Position numbers and translations under genes: made by a program
Notes under the pieces: model-generated
What the model was told of the DNA's origin: nothing
Database searches by the model: none
Seen by the model: only the letters and a program-made list of their open reading frames with translations
In this document: piece by piece, positions 48,652-58,158 of the stretch
Position numbering within the stretch: the first letter of the stretch is position 1
Layout: each line of letters begins with the position of its first letter
Assembly (NCBI GenBank): GCA_021787595.1
Contig: JAJYLQ010000007.1
Span: 1-64,000, forward strand
From: Chloroflexota bacterium
Lineage (GTDB): Bacteria > Chloroflexota > Anaerolineae > Anaerolineales > Villigracilaceae
Length of the DNA: 64,000 nucleotides
Direction of reading: 5' to 3'

Positions 48652-49746
48652 TTATTCTCTCACATTCTTTCCAAAACCTTTTTCCGCCAGCACTTTGCCA
48701 TCTTTGAAGGCATCACGCCCACGCAAAACGACGCGTATCACGCGTCCTTTCACCTTCCAGCCTTCGAAAGGAGTCCAGCCGCAGCGCGTGAATTGATTCT
48801 CGGCTTTGATTTCGTATTCGGCATTCTCATCTACTTCGATCCATGTTTCGGGTTGATCGGGAAGATGGAAAATCTTTCTTGGATTCGTATACATCTTTTG
48901 AACAATATCGTCCACTGTCAATCGTCCATCGTCAACTGCTGTCAACAACAATGGTAACGCAGTTTCGAGTCCTGGAAAACCTGGCGGAGGAGTCTCTGAA
49001 TCTTTTTCTTCCAACGTATGCGGCGCGTGATCGGTGGCGAAGCAATCAATGACATCGAGGTTTTGCCATAACGCGTCAACATCTTCTTGTGCGGCGAGGC
49101 GCGGGCGGACTTCTGAACGCCCCCCTTTTCCTTTTTCCCTTATCCCTTGAAGGGAAGAGGGAGTAGGGGATAAGGGAATGCCGCCCTCAGAGAGAAACAA
49201 ATGATGCGGACAAACTTCGCACGTTACTTTTATTCCGCGTTCTTTCGCGGCTTTGATTAATAAAATTTCCTCTTTCAATGAAACGTGCGCGATGTGAATA
49301 GGCCGATCATAAATTGCGGCGAATAAGATCGCGGCGGCCATGCTTCGACTTTCCGCGTGAACCACGATTGGATACTGCTTCGGATATTTTTCAAAGTGCG
49401 GCATCCATAACGTCATGTCATCGAGACGCAACTCGCCAAAAGTTGAGTCAAGGTACATTTTCAGCCCCGCAGCTTTATGCGCCAGCGATGGAGCGATCTC
49501 TGCATTATCCGGTCCCGCGCCGACGAATTGGGCGTAGTCGCAATGCGCTTTTTCTCTCGCAGCACTGATCGCTGCATCGAATGTCGAATTATCGAATATC
49601 GGCGGTTTCGTATTTGGCATTGCCAAGATCATCGTGAATCCGCCCGCGAGGGCGGCTTGGGTCGCGGTGTCCCAATCTTCTTTGTGAATTTGTCCGGGTT
49701 CGCGGACGTGGACGTGAGGGTCAATTAAGCCGGGAAGTTTAAGCAT
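48652..49746 (-). CDS. pyrC: Dihydroorotase (with repeat-encoded insert)
   Basis: LPGLIDPHVHVREPGQIHKEDWDTATQAALAGGFTMILAMPNT; CFATDHAPHTLEEKD; GFPGLETALPLLL. Confidence 0.96.
   Translation of the reverse strand: MLKLPGLIDPHVHVREPGQIHKEDWDTATQAALAGGFTMILAMPNTKPPIFDNSTFDAAISAAREKAHCDYAQFVGAGPDNAEIAPSLAHKAAGLKMYLDSTFGELRLDDMTLWMPHFEKYPKQYPIVVHAESRSMAAAILFAAIYDRPIHIAHVSLKEEILLIKAAKERGIKVTCEVCPHHLFLSEGGIPLSPTPSSLQGIREKGKGGRSEVRPRLAAQEDVDALWQNLDVIDCFATDHAPHTLEEKDSETPPPGFPGLETALPLLLTAVDDGRLTVDDIVQKMYTNPRKIFHLPDQPETWIEVDENAEYEIKAENQFTRCGWTPFEGWKVKGRVIRVVLRGRDAFKDGKVLAEKGFGKNVRE
48657..48699. repeat. pyrC native 3' end, partner of 47746-47788
   Basis: ctctcacattctttccaaaacctttttccgccagcactttgcc. 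Confidence 0.92.
49120..49176. repeat. Palindromic repeat inside pyrC
   Basis: cccccttttcctttttcccttatcccttgaagggaagagggagtaggggataaggg, encodes PLSPTPSSLQGIREKGKGG. Confidence 0.8.
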
Positions 49747-50225
49747 GTGTCAAGTTCCAAGTGTCAAGTGCCTGCGTCGCACCTGACAGAGTCAACCAAT
49801 CCGCTAAACAGATAAATTTCAAGGAGAGGCAAGTCCCGTCAAACACAGTGCGACGCAGCCTCGAACAGACAAAAAAGAGAGCCGCTGAAAGCGACTCTCT
49901 GAAAGGGAAAAGAAAAAGCTGATTTGGCGGGAGCAGATAACAGGCCCGTCCTGAGCGAGGCCGAAGGATCATGTAAGAAGCGGTTTCTCATTTCGGGCTG
50001 ATTCTATGCAGGTGAGGGATTCTGTCAAGGGCGAATCAACGTCATCGTGAGGGCGGGGTCTGAAACAATCCTCGCAAAAACAGGGGATTGCTTCGCGGCG
50101 CCCCCGCGTGTGCGGGATCTTCGGCTTGGCGCCACTCGCAATGACATATAAGAAAAGGACAATCGTCACTTGGAAGCCGAAAAGCCCCCAGTTATAATCC
50201 GCGCATCTTTCGCAAGGAGCGTCTT

Positions 50226-51626
50226 ATGGCATATACAAACGTCAAAGTCCCGGCGGGCGGGGCGAAGATCAGCATCAAGAACGGCAAACTTCAGGTTCCG
50301 GATCATCCAATCCTTCCGTTCGTCGAAGGCGACGGCACGGGCCGCGATATCTGGCGCGCTTCGGTGCGCGTGTTCGACGCGGCAGTCGAAAAAGCCTATG
50401 GCGGCAAACGCAAAGTTCACTGGATGGAAGTTTACGCAGGCGAGAAGGCCTTCAAGCTTTTCAACTCATGGCTGCCCGACGAAACCACCGAGGCCTTCAA
50501 GGAATTTCTGGTGGGGATCAAAGGCCCGCTCACGACTCCGATTGGAGGCGGCATCCGTTCATTGAATGTGGCGCTTCGCAAAATCCTGGACCTTTACGTT
50601 TGCCAGCGCCCGGTGAGGTATTACAATGGTGTGCCTTCCCCCGTTAAACATCCGGAATATGTTGACATGGTCATCTTCCGCGAGAACACGGAAGATATTT
50701 ACACCGGCATCGAATTCCAATACGGCACGGAAGAAAACACAAAGTTCCTGAAGCAGTTCAAGGAAACGTTCCCGAAGGAATATGCCAAGATGCGCTTCCC
50801 GGATACGGCGGCCATCGGCGTCAAGCCGGTTTCGGTCGAAGGCACGGAGCGACTCGTGCGCGCCGCGATCCAATGGGCGCTGGCGAACAAACGCAAGAGC
50901 GTGAACTTCGTCCACAAAGGCAATATCATGAAGTTCACCGAAGGCGCTTTCAAGGATTGGGGCTACAAACTCGCCAAACGCGAATTCCGCGATGACATCG
51001 TGACCGAGCGCGAATCATGGATCCTTGGCAACAAGGAAAAGAATCCGAACTTGAGCGTGGAAGAAAACGCAAAGATGATTGATCCTGGATTCGACATGAT
51101 GTCGCCCGATCAGCAGAACGACATAAAGAAAGAAGTGGAAGAAGCCCTGAAGTTGTGGCCCACGCACGGCGACGGCAAATGGAAGAAGATGCTGCTGATC
51201 AAGGATTCCATCGCCGATGTGAGCCTGCAGTTCACGATCATCCGCCCGAAGGATTATGACGTGATCGCGACATTGAATCTTAACGGCGATTATCTCTCGG
51301 ACGCGCTGGCGGCGCAGGTGGGCGGTATTGGCATTGCTCCGGGCGCGAACATCAACTACGAGACCGGTCATGCCATCTTCGAGGCGACGCACGGCACCGC
51401 GCCGAAATACGCCGACCTCGACAAAGTGAATCCCGGCTCGGTGATTCTCTCCGGCGAAATGATGTTCCGCTACCTGGGCTGGACGGAAGCCGCCGATTTG
51501 ATCGTCAAAGGCATGGAAGGCGCGATCAACGCAAAGGTCGTCACCTATGACTTCGCCCGCCTGATGGACAATGCCACCGAAGTGAAATGCTCCGAGTTCG
51601 CCGACGCGATCATCAAGCATATGTAA
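50226..51626 (+). CDS. icd: NADP-dependent isocitrate dehydrogenase
   Basis: [35 protein letters not shown]; [41 protein letters not shown]. Confidence 0.97.
   Translation: MAYTNVKVPAGGAKISIKNGKLQVPDHPILPFVEGDGTGRDIWRASVRVFDAAVEKAYGGKRKVHWMEVYAGEKAFKLFNSWLPDETTEAFKEFLVGIKGPLTTPIGGGIRSLNVALRKILDLYVCQRPVRYYNGVPSPVKHPEYVDMVIFRENTEDIYTGIEFQYGTEENTKFLKQFKETFPKEYAKMRFPDTAAIGVKPVSVEGTERLVRAAIQWALANKRKSVNFVHKGNIMKFTEGAFKDWGYKLAKREFRDDIVTERESWILGNKEKNPNLSVEENAKMIDPGFDMMSPDQQNDIKKEVEEALKLWPTHGDGKWKKMLLIKDSIADVSLQFTIIRPKDYDVIATLNLNGDYLSDALAAQVGGIGIAPGANINYETGHAIFEATHGTAPKYADLDKVNPGSVILSGEMMFRYLGWTEAADLIVKGMEGAINAKVVTYDFARLMDNATEVKCSEFADAIIKHM
51489..51626 (+). repeat. icd 3'-end segment, native copy
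   Basis: Encodes [45 protein letters not shown]. Confidence 0.9.
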
Positions 51627-51656
51627 AGTGAAAAGTAAAAATAAAGAATAATAGAA

Positions 51657-51685
51657 AAGGTCATCTCATTTCGAGATGGCCTTTT
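51657..51685. terminator. Hairpin terminator after icd
   Basis: aaggtcatctcatttcgagatggcctttt inverted repeat followed by T-rich tract. Confidence 0.8.
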
Positions 51686-51751
51686 AGTTTTGGTTTTGCG
51701 TTTTGATTATGGCGCAGGTATCAGCGCGAGCCGCGCTTGCATTACGAATCT

Positions 51752-52864
51752 TTATCTGGTTATGTTGAAAACCCAGGGGCCGTAAATAGTTTGATTCATT
51801 GTATCTAAAATGATCTGTCTGGCCTGCTGACTGCTCATGTTTTGAGGCAACTGGATCAGTTTGTAGTAGTCTCCAGAGCTTGGAGGAACACAAGTAAATT
51901 TCAAGTCTGGATATTTAGGAGCAAGTTCTTGTTGAGCACGCGCACAATTTTGTTCCAGGAACTGGACGGCATCCACATAGATATCTCCAATGGATATTGT
52001 AATTTTGTCCCCGAGGTTGCTGGATGCGGGAAATCCAATGAGGAAGCATCGGTGCGTTGTTTGAAATATGCTTGTGTCTTGTTTGTTGAAAGGTGGATAA
52101 TATGATACTGAAGTGTTTTCCGTTTTTTCATTGTTTATATTTATTGTTGAGTCATAAGGATACCACTCTTCTAGGGAAGGAAAGTCAAAGCAGGTTTCTG
52201 CATCCACTTCATTAGGGGGATATGTTACATTAACAAGGGTCACGGTGACTCCACCTGCTACCACAGATTGCTGACCACTGCCTGTTTGAGAGTTTGCTTG
52301 CGCAATCCCTACATTGACCAGTACCCACAAGTCATAACCGTCTACTGAGACAGTCTGACCTTGCGGATTCTGCAAACGCCAGGTCACTTTATACTGACCG
52401 GGAGTCTGTGGGGCAGTTAAAAGCACGGAGATATCAATGGTTTCGCCGGGATTAACAACCTTGGATAGCGGAATAACATCCGGGCTTCCCAAGCTGGAAG
52501 ACGAACTGGACACCAGAATCAGTTTGTAGTCCGTTGTCCATGTTGTTGTTCCGCTATTTTGTAATTCCCATGATTTTTGAAATGTCACGCCAGGGGCTAC
52601 ATTTGAACCATCTGGGTAAGTCTCGCTGATGTAATGGGCTTTATCCTGAGCACTGACTTGAATCGGCGTGGCAGATAAGGCAGGAAGAGTACTCGCCAAT
52701 GTTGGCGCTATGGTTGAAATAGTATCAGTAGGTAAAGGAAAAGCAGTAGCAACTTGTGGCGCCTCAGTTGGCGTGGGGGTTGAAGTTGATGGGCTACATG
52801 CTGTCAGCAAGATCAGGACACCGATCCAAAGGTCCGCAAAAATGGAAGGTAATTTAGTTTGCAT
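51752..52864 (-). CDS. Lipoprotein with NBR1-type Ig-like domain and novel C-terminal domain
   Basis: Lipobox LILLTACSP, Ser/Thr/Pro linker, FQKSWELQNSGTTTWTTDYKLILVSS...VVNPGETIDISVLLTAPQTPGQYKVTWRLQNPQG; C-terminus YGPWVFNITR. Confidence 0.85.
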   Translation of the reverse strand: MQTKLPSIFADLWIGVLILLTACSPSTSTPTPTEAPQVATAFPLPTDTISTIAPTLASTLPALSATPIQVSAQDKAHYISETYPDGSNVAPGVTFQKSWELQNSGTTTWTTDYKLILVSSSSSSLGSPDVIPLSKVVNPGETIDISVLLTAPQTPGQYKVTWRLQNPQGQTVSVDGYDLWVLVNVGIAQANSQTGSGQQSVVAGGVTVTLVNVTYPPNEVDAETCFDFPSLEEWYPYDSTININNEKTENTSVSYYPPFNKQDTSIFQTTHRCFLIGFPASSNLGDKITISIGDIYVDAVQFLEQNCARAQQELAPKYPDLKFTCVPPSSGDYYKLIQLPQNMSSQQARQIILDTMNQTIYGPWVFNITR

Positions 52865-52950
52865 TTTTCTCCTGATAATAAAACGTTTGCCCCAAGCAAA
52901 GCCGAATCAAACGACCCGTTCCGCTTGGGGCAAAGCTATGTATACCTCAT

Positions 52951-53126
52951 GCGGCCACAAATTGCGTTTTTGTTCAACGGGTTTCGGCGGATTGAAATCC
53001 TGCCTCAGTCCATGAAAGTCGGCTAAAACCGACTGATTGAGCTCCAGTCCGCAGGGACTTCCATGTGTTGAGCAGGAGATTTATCTCCGCGAGCCGGGCG
53101 GCAGAAAACCGCAATTTATGACCGTG
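52951..53126. mobile_element. MITE/palindromic repeat with imperfect terminal inverted repeats
   Basis: gcggccacaaattgcg ... cgcaatttatgaccgtgc; internal aaagtcggctaaaaccgact. Confidence 0.55.
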
Positions 53127-53145
53127 CAAAGTATAATAAAGTATA

Positions 53146-53427
53146 CTACGGGACGTTAATATCGAAATTCCAACTTCCACTGTAATGGTCGGTCATTGCA
53201 TCATTAATTAGTCCCAACGCTTCTTCATCACTCATACCAGCAGGCTTAGAATTAAAAATAATTTGTCCTCCGCCACCTTGACTACTATTTTGCTTAATTA
53301 CTTTAAAGTCGAGCTGAGGATACTGCTTTTGAAGTTTTCCTTTGATCGCCTGTCCAAAATGTGAAAGGCCATAGGAACGTAGATGGAATCTGAAGTTGAT
53401 ACAACCCCGCACGAATTGGTTTATCAA
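53146..53427 (-). pseudogene. Truncated paralogue of the C-terminal domain of 51752..52864
   Basis: ...GKLQKQYPQLDFKVIKQNSSQGGGGQIIFNSKPAGMSDEEALGLINDAMTDHYSGSWNFDINVP resembles ...APKYPDLKFTCV...MSSQQARQIILDTMNQTIYGPWVFNITR. Confidence 0.6.
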
Positions 53428-53540
53428 ATATTGTTTTGTTCTTGAATTACTCTTTGATCAAGGCGCACCTCCTTGGATTATCAGGAAATCACAAGAATCC
53501 GTTGTTGATGCACTAATTATGTCATCTATGCTTTGATCTT

Positions 53541-53700
53541 TCAATTACGGAAATCCGTACTTTTTTCCAGCCACCAAACGACAGCTTCGGTTCTGGAGCT
53601 TACGCCCAATTTATGGTAAATATTTTCGAGATGTTTTTCCACGGTGTTGATCGTTATACTCAAAGCCACAGCTATGGCATGGTTGTCGGCACCGGAGCCG
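53541..53700 (-). pseudogene. LuxR-type HTH C-terminal fragment
   Basis: NHAIAVALSITINTVEKHLENIYHKLGVSSRTEAVVWWLEKSTDFRN* in frame with the 53541..53789 ORF; N-terminal part missing. Confidence 0.8.
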
Positions 53701-53947
53701 ACGGCATCGCACCCTGATTCGGCGTCAGGCGGATGCCAATGAGCAGGACGGCGATCAGCAGGGCAGCCACGGCCAAGCCGGGGAGCCAATGAGCAGCCCA
53801 GCGTATGCCGGTACGAAAAACGGAAGCAACGGTCACACGGGGGTGAGCATCGGTTGCGCCCATCCTGTCTGCAAGTAGTGGAGTGGATGGTTTTTCAGGT
53901 ATATGATTGATTTCCCTGTAAGCAGTGTAATCAAGCTGCTTTTTCAT
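53692..53947 (-). pseudogene. N-terminal fragment of a LysM protein (paralogue of 55799..57670)
   Basis: PEKPSTPLLADRMGATDAHPRVTVASVFRTGIRWAAHWLPGLAVAALLIAVLLIGIRLTPNQGAMPSAP nearly identical to the 57670 protein N-terminus. Confidence 0.85.
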
Positions 53948-54239
53948 TCACACTTCGAGGAAGAAACTAGACACCCGCAATTGTAAATGAGATTCAGGCA
54001 GAGGAGGACCTTCTCTGCCTATTATGCAAATCCGGAATGAGCCGCAAAGCAATCTATGGCTCGCTGGTGAGTTCGGACCGCAGGTTGCCGTTCCAATCTA
54101 CGTAATAGTGATTCGAGCTGCTTTGGACCTCCCAAAGTGAATAGAAAGGCTGGGTGTTGTCTTTGGATGGCGCCCAGACCAAACTGACTTTAGCATGGAG
54201 AAATCTTGCATCCCAAGCCTCTGCCAGCCAACCTGCTTT

Positions 54240-54377
54240 GCCGCGGACTTGATTGTCAAAGGCAAGGAAGGCGCGGTCAATGCGCGCACCGTGACCTATG
54301 ACTTTGCCCGTTTGATGGACCACGCTACCGAAGTGAAATGTTCTGAATTCGGCGACACGATCATCAAACACATGTAA
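54240..54377 (+). repeat. Duplicated icd 3' end, copy 1
   Basis: Encodes [45 protein letters not shown]. Confidence 0.93.
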
Positions 54378-54537
54378 AGAAAAAAACGCAAGAAGCAAAA
54401 TACAAAAAGTGAAACACAAAAGGAATGAGCTTTTATAGCTGTCCCTTTTGTCTTAAAGTCACTGCGCGTCTACGCGAAAATACATTTGGCCTGCGTCGAG
54501 GTTCGCATTTTGCAAAAGCTGTGTCAATGTTCCAACT

Positions 54538-55725
54538 TTATGGAGAATTGGTGATTTGAAATTTCATTTGTGTCCACGTGTTCCCGCCATCCAAGGTCTG
54601 ACTCAGGAAACCATCGTTGGAGATTGCCCAGCCAGTCATAGGAGAAACAAAATCGAGCTGATGGAAGTTTGGCCCTTCCGTTAAGATTGCTGACCACTTT
54701 TTACCGCCGTCAGTTGTGGCATATAGGTTATTTGTTCCATTAACCGCCACAAATCCGTGAGAAGGGTCAACCCAATCCCAGATGAAGTCATTTACCTGGG
54801 AATTCAGCGGGGTCGCTGGTAGCCAGCTTTCGCCACCATCGGCGGTAAGATAAAAGAATAAGTTGAAGCCCGGGTTCGCGCTCCCGAGATAAACAGGCAT
54901 CACCCCGGTTTTGTCATTGAAGAACACAGGTGGAAAGGAACGGGCGGAGCCGCCTATCGCGGTGTAACCGTTTGGAACCGACAATTGCTGAAAACCCCAA
55001 GTTGCCCCTCCATCTTTCGTACGATATAGAAAAATCGCATCTCCGTTGGTAGAACCCGTTAACCAACCATTTCGGGAATCGCGGAAACTCACTCCAGTTT
55101 TTGAGCCATCACTGGTAATACTACCCGATGATGTAATCTCATTGGTCTCTGCAATCAGGCGCCAAGTTGCCGCACCGTCTTGAGTTTGATATAGCTCAAC
55201 GAATTCGTGACCAGCGGCTATATCCGTTGATCTCAACAACCAGCCTGTTTGAGGATCCAGAAAGGTAAACGATCTAATTTGGACGGGATAAACCTCCTGA
55301 GGATGTGAGACAACCAACTTTGAAGTCTGCCAGGTCTGGCCGCTATCAACTGTATGGAGAATGGTTACCTTATCTAGCCCCGGCGCAGCGATCCAGGCCG
55401 TCTGGGCATCTGGGAATGCCCCATTCAACCTAAAAGAACTGATCCCCCGTGCAGGGACGGTCAACAAGAGCGTTCCGATTTCGGCTGGCGTAGTATTCAT
55501 CCATTCTTTCCCACCATTTACTGTCTTCCACACAGATTTTTGTGAAAGTGCCCAACCCCGCCGCTCATCAATCATGTTGAGAGAGCTGAGAGGCGTATTT
55601 GCGTTAATAATTGTTGGGGCGGTAGATAGACCAAAAGAAGGAGTTGATATGACTGTAGAAAAGGTCATGGTGCAACCTGCAAGAAAAATCAGAGCCGTGG
55701 TGCTGAAAAGAAGCCTTTGAAGCAT
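54538..55725 (-). CDS. Ycf48/photosynthesis-system-II-assembly-factor-like beta-propeller lipoprotein
   Basis: Lipobox LIFLAGCTM; repeated DGG..W / GWA / TTDGGKKWSAI motifs. Confidence 0.88.
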   Translation of the reverse strand: MLQRLLFSTTALIFLAGCTMTFSTVISTPSFGLSTAPTIINANTPLSSLNMIDERRGWALSQKSVWKTVNGGKEWMNTTPAEIGTLLLTVPARGISSFRLNGAFPDAQTAWIAAPGLDKVTILHTVDSGQTWQTSKLVVSHPQEVYPVQIRSFTFLDPQTGWLLRSTDIAAGHEFVELYQTQDGAATWRLIAETNEITSSGSITSDGSKTGVSFRDSRNGWLTGSTNGDAIFLYRTKDGGATWGFQQLSVPNGYTAIGGSARSFPPVFFNDKTGVMPVYLGSANPGFNLFFYLTADGGESWLPATPLNSQVNDFIWDWVDPSHGFVAVNGTNNLYATTDGGKKWSAILTEGPNFHQLDFVSPMTGWAISNDGFLSQTLDGGNTWTQMKFQITNSP

Positions 55726-55798
55726 AGCTTATCTCCATGAGTTTAGGTTTTTCCTAAAGAATCTCGAGCAATCACAAATAACCTTTGCCGCCCATACT

Positions 55799-57670
55799 TT
55801 ACGGCGGAAATTGGTTTGTCGTTACCCACGATGTGATCTGGCCGTGAAAATCCAGGTTCTCATGGATCTCCGAGCCGCCTATCACCTGGACATAGATGGG
55901 CATGGTAGTGCCATCCAGCAGATTCGAGTAGGCCAGCCATTTCCCATCCGGGCTCCAAACCGGCAAAAAAGCGTCCCCTTGGCCCTCACTGATCTGGCGT
56001 TCTACTCCATTTTCTACGACCATGATGGCTGAACCCGTTTTCGTGTCCTTGACGTAGGCAATTTGCTGTCCGCTCGGTGATACCGCCGCTTGGGTGCTGC
56101 CGCGCACCCGTTGAGGCAAAGTGCGAATTGTACGCGTTTGGCCGCTCACAAGGCTTACTGCCGCCAGGATCTCGGTTGTCTGCTCTGGATTGGCACCGTT
56201 TTGAAGGCTGGTGTAATAAATCTCCTTTCCATCCCTGCTCCAGCCGTTCAGCGACCCACTGGCTCTCAAAACCTGCCTGGCGTTCGAACCATCGTTATTC
56301 ATCACAAAAATCTTCATGACGCCGATGGCAGAGCTATCACGGTCGCTTTCGAATGCAATTTGGCTACCGTCTGGCGACCAGAGCGGGTGTTGCTCTGCAA
56401 ATCGATCATTGGTCAGGCGGTAAACCATCCCATCCATAAGGTTGACGACGACGATATCAAAATCGTAGCCATTGCCATCGAAGTTCACGGCGAACGCCAC
56501 CCGGCGGCCATCTGGGGAAAGCGACGGCCAGATGGCGGCGTGCACTCCGTCAGAAACCATTCGCCGGTCGCCGCCATCGCTCGACAACACGAAAACCTGG
56601 GAAAGGCCATTCACATCTGTCACCATCGCAAGCGTTCCCTGACCCGTAGCAAGACCAGTTGGTGGGGAGATGGGTTGGTTCGATAGATTGCTCAATAGCG
56701 TATCCGGTAAACCGTTTTCCAATTGGATGCCCAATTGCTGCCTTTCGCTCCGGTGGATCAGGATGACCTGGCCGAGAGCGATGTATCCCTGGCCATTGAC
56801 CTCGCTCTCGACTGTGACATGCTGATCGTCGGTCTTTTTCAAGCGCAATTCCCCATTGTGCAAGCTCTGCCCGGCAGTGAGCACACCGTCCTCGGGGGTA
56901 GCGGGTGAATATAGCGCCAAAGCCGACCATTGAGCCTGTGAACCAACAGAGAAGGTATAGAGCAGTTCAGGCTGGCCGTCCGCGTCCAGGTCAGTCACAG
57001 CCAAGGTGGTCATCCCATTTCCACCCGAGCCCGTACCCATCCGCTGGACCTGGCCACTTTGGATGAGAAACATGTCATACTGGTGAACACCCCCCGAAAC
57101 TTGGAACACCTGTAGCCATAAGCGGTTCCAGATCTCAGCGGTGGTTAGCTCCTTGAGCGGCAAGCTCGTTTCGTCAATTCGCTCCGCAAGAGCGGCCTGA
57201 TACCATGCCCGTACTTTTTGCTCTGCAGCGGATAGGGCGAGCCGCTGTGGGGTTGCGACCGGCTCTTTGGTTGGTGCGTTATTCAAGCCGATGATCAGGC
57301 GCTGGCCTTCCCGGAGCGGAGTGCTGGCATCGAGCCGGTTCCAGGCAAGCAGGTCCTTGAGGCCTATCCCGGTCTTTTGCGCAATGCCCGCCAGAGTATC
57401 TCCGGATTGGATGGTGTAGTATATCCATTGAGGTGTTGTAGTCGGGGAATTTATCGCCGCCGGAGCCGACGGCATCGCACCCTGATTCGGCGTCAGGCGG
57501 ATGCCAATGAGCAGGACGGCGATCAGCAGGGCAACTCCGGCCAGGCCGGGTAGCCGATGAGCAGCCCATCGTATGCCGGCACGAAAAAGGGAAGCAACGG
57601 TCACACGGGGGTGAGCATCGGTTGCGCCCATCCTGTCTGCGAGTAGTGGAGTGGATGGTTTTTCAGGCAT
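55799..57670 (-). CDS. LysM domain plus TolB-like WD40 beta-propeller membrane protein
   Basis: YTIQSGDTLAGIAQKTGIGLKDLLAWNRLDASTPLREGQRLII (LysM); LSPDGRRVAFAVN, LWSPDGSQIAFESDRD, VWSPDGKWLAYSN (TolB/PD40). Confidence 0.9.
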   Translation of the reverse strand: MPEKPSTPLLADRMGATDAHPRVTVASLFRAGIRWAAHRLPGLAGVALLIAVLLIGIRLTPNQGAMPSAPAAINSPTTTPQWIYYTIQSGDTLAGIAQKTGIGLKDLLAWNRLDASTPLREGQRLIIGLNNAPTKEPVATPQRLALSAAEQKVRAWYQAALAERIDETSLPLKELTTAEIWNRLWLQVFQVSGGVHQYDMFLIQSGQVQRMGTGSGGNGMTTLAVTDLDADGQPELLYTFSVGSQAQWSALALYSPATPEDGVLTAGQSLHNGELRLKKTDDQHVTVESEVNGQGYIALGQVILIHRSERQQLGIQLENGLPDTLLSNLSNQPISPPTGLATGQGTLAMVTDVNGLSQVFVLSSDGGDRRMVSDGVHAAIWPSLSPDGRRVAFAVNFDGNGYDFDIVVVNLMDGMVYRLTNDRFAEQHPLWSPDGSQIAFESDRDSSAIGVMKIFVMNNDGSNARQVLRASGSLNGWSRDGKEIYYTSLQNGANPEQTTEILAAVSLVSGQTRTIRTLPQRVRGSTQAAVSPSGQQIAYVKDTKTGSAIMVVENGVERQISEGQGDAFLPVWSPDGKWLAYSNLLDGTTMPIYVQVIGGSEIHENLDFHGQITSWVTTNQFPP

Positions 57671-58137
57671 ATGATTTCCTTGTAAGCAGGGTAATCAAGT
57701 TGCTTTTCATTCACACTTCGAGGAAGAAACTAGACACCCGCAATTGTAAATGAGATTCAGGCAGAGGAGGACCTTCTCTGCCTATGCAAATCCGGAATGA
57801 GCCGCAAAGCAATCTATGGCTCGCTGGTGAGTTCGGACCGCAGGTTGCCGTTCCAATCTACATAATAGTGATTCGAGCTGCTTTGGACCTCCCAAAGTGA
57901 ATAGAAAGGCTGGGTGTTGTCTTTGGATGGCGCCCAGACCAAACTGACTTTAGCATGGAGAAATCTTGCATCCCAAGCCTCTGCCAGCCAACCTGCTTTG
58001 CCGCGGACTTGATCGTCAAGGGCATGGAAGGCGCCATCAACGCCAAGACTGTGACGTATGACTTCGCCCGCCTGATGGACAACGCCACCGAAGTCAAATG
58101 CTCCGAGTTCGGCGACGCGATCATCAAACACATGTAA
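57460..58137. repeat. Long direct repeat R, copy 2 (ends at icd-tail stop codon)
   Basis: Near-identical to 53692-54377. Confidence 0.9.
58000..58137 (+). repeat. Duplicated icd 3' end, copy 2
   Basis: Encodes [45 protein letters not shown]; 15 nt differences from native over the last 135 nt by manual count. Confidence 0.95.
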
Positions 58138-58158
58138 AGAACGTTAATTAGAAAGACG

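Larger units (their letters stand above)
53692..54377. repeat. Long direct repeat R, copy 1 (ends at icd-tail stop codon)
   Basis: Near-identical to 57460-58137 by eye, small indels; differences concentrated in the icd-tail part. Confidence 0.9.

Noticed and set aside
51015-51620. 201-aa minus-strand ORF within icd
   Set aside because: Antisense of a highly conserved enzyme; open frame explained by codon bias.
54195-54377. 60-aa ORFs [23 protein letters not shown]... at 54195 and 57955 as real small proteins
   Set aside because: No ribosome-binding site seen and the upstream part is antisense of another gene remnant; treated as icd-tail repeats.
54054-54419. Minus-strand ORF running through the icd-tail copy into ...[15 protein letters not shown]...
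   Set aside because: The N-terminal half is antisense icd tail; only the last ~60 codons look like a genuine protein remnant, so not called as an intact CDS (same for 57814..58131).
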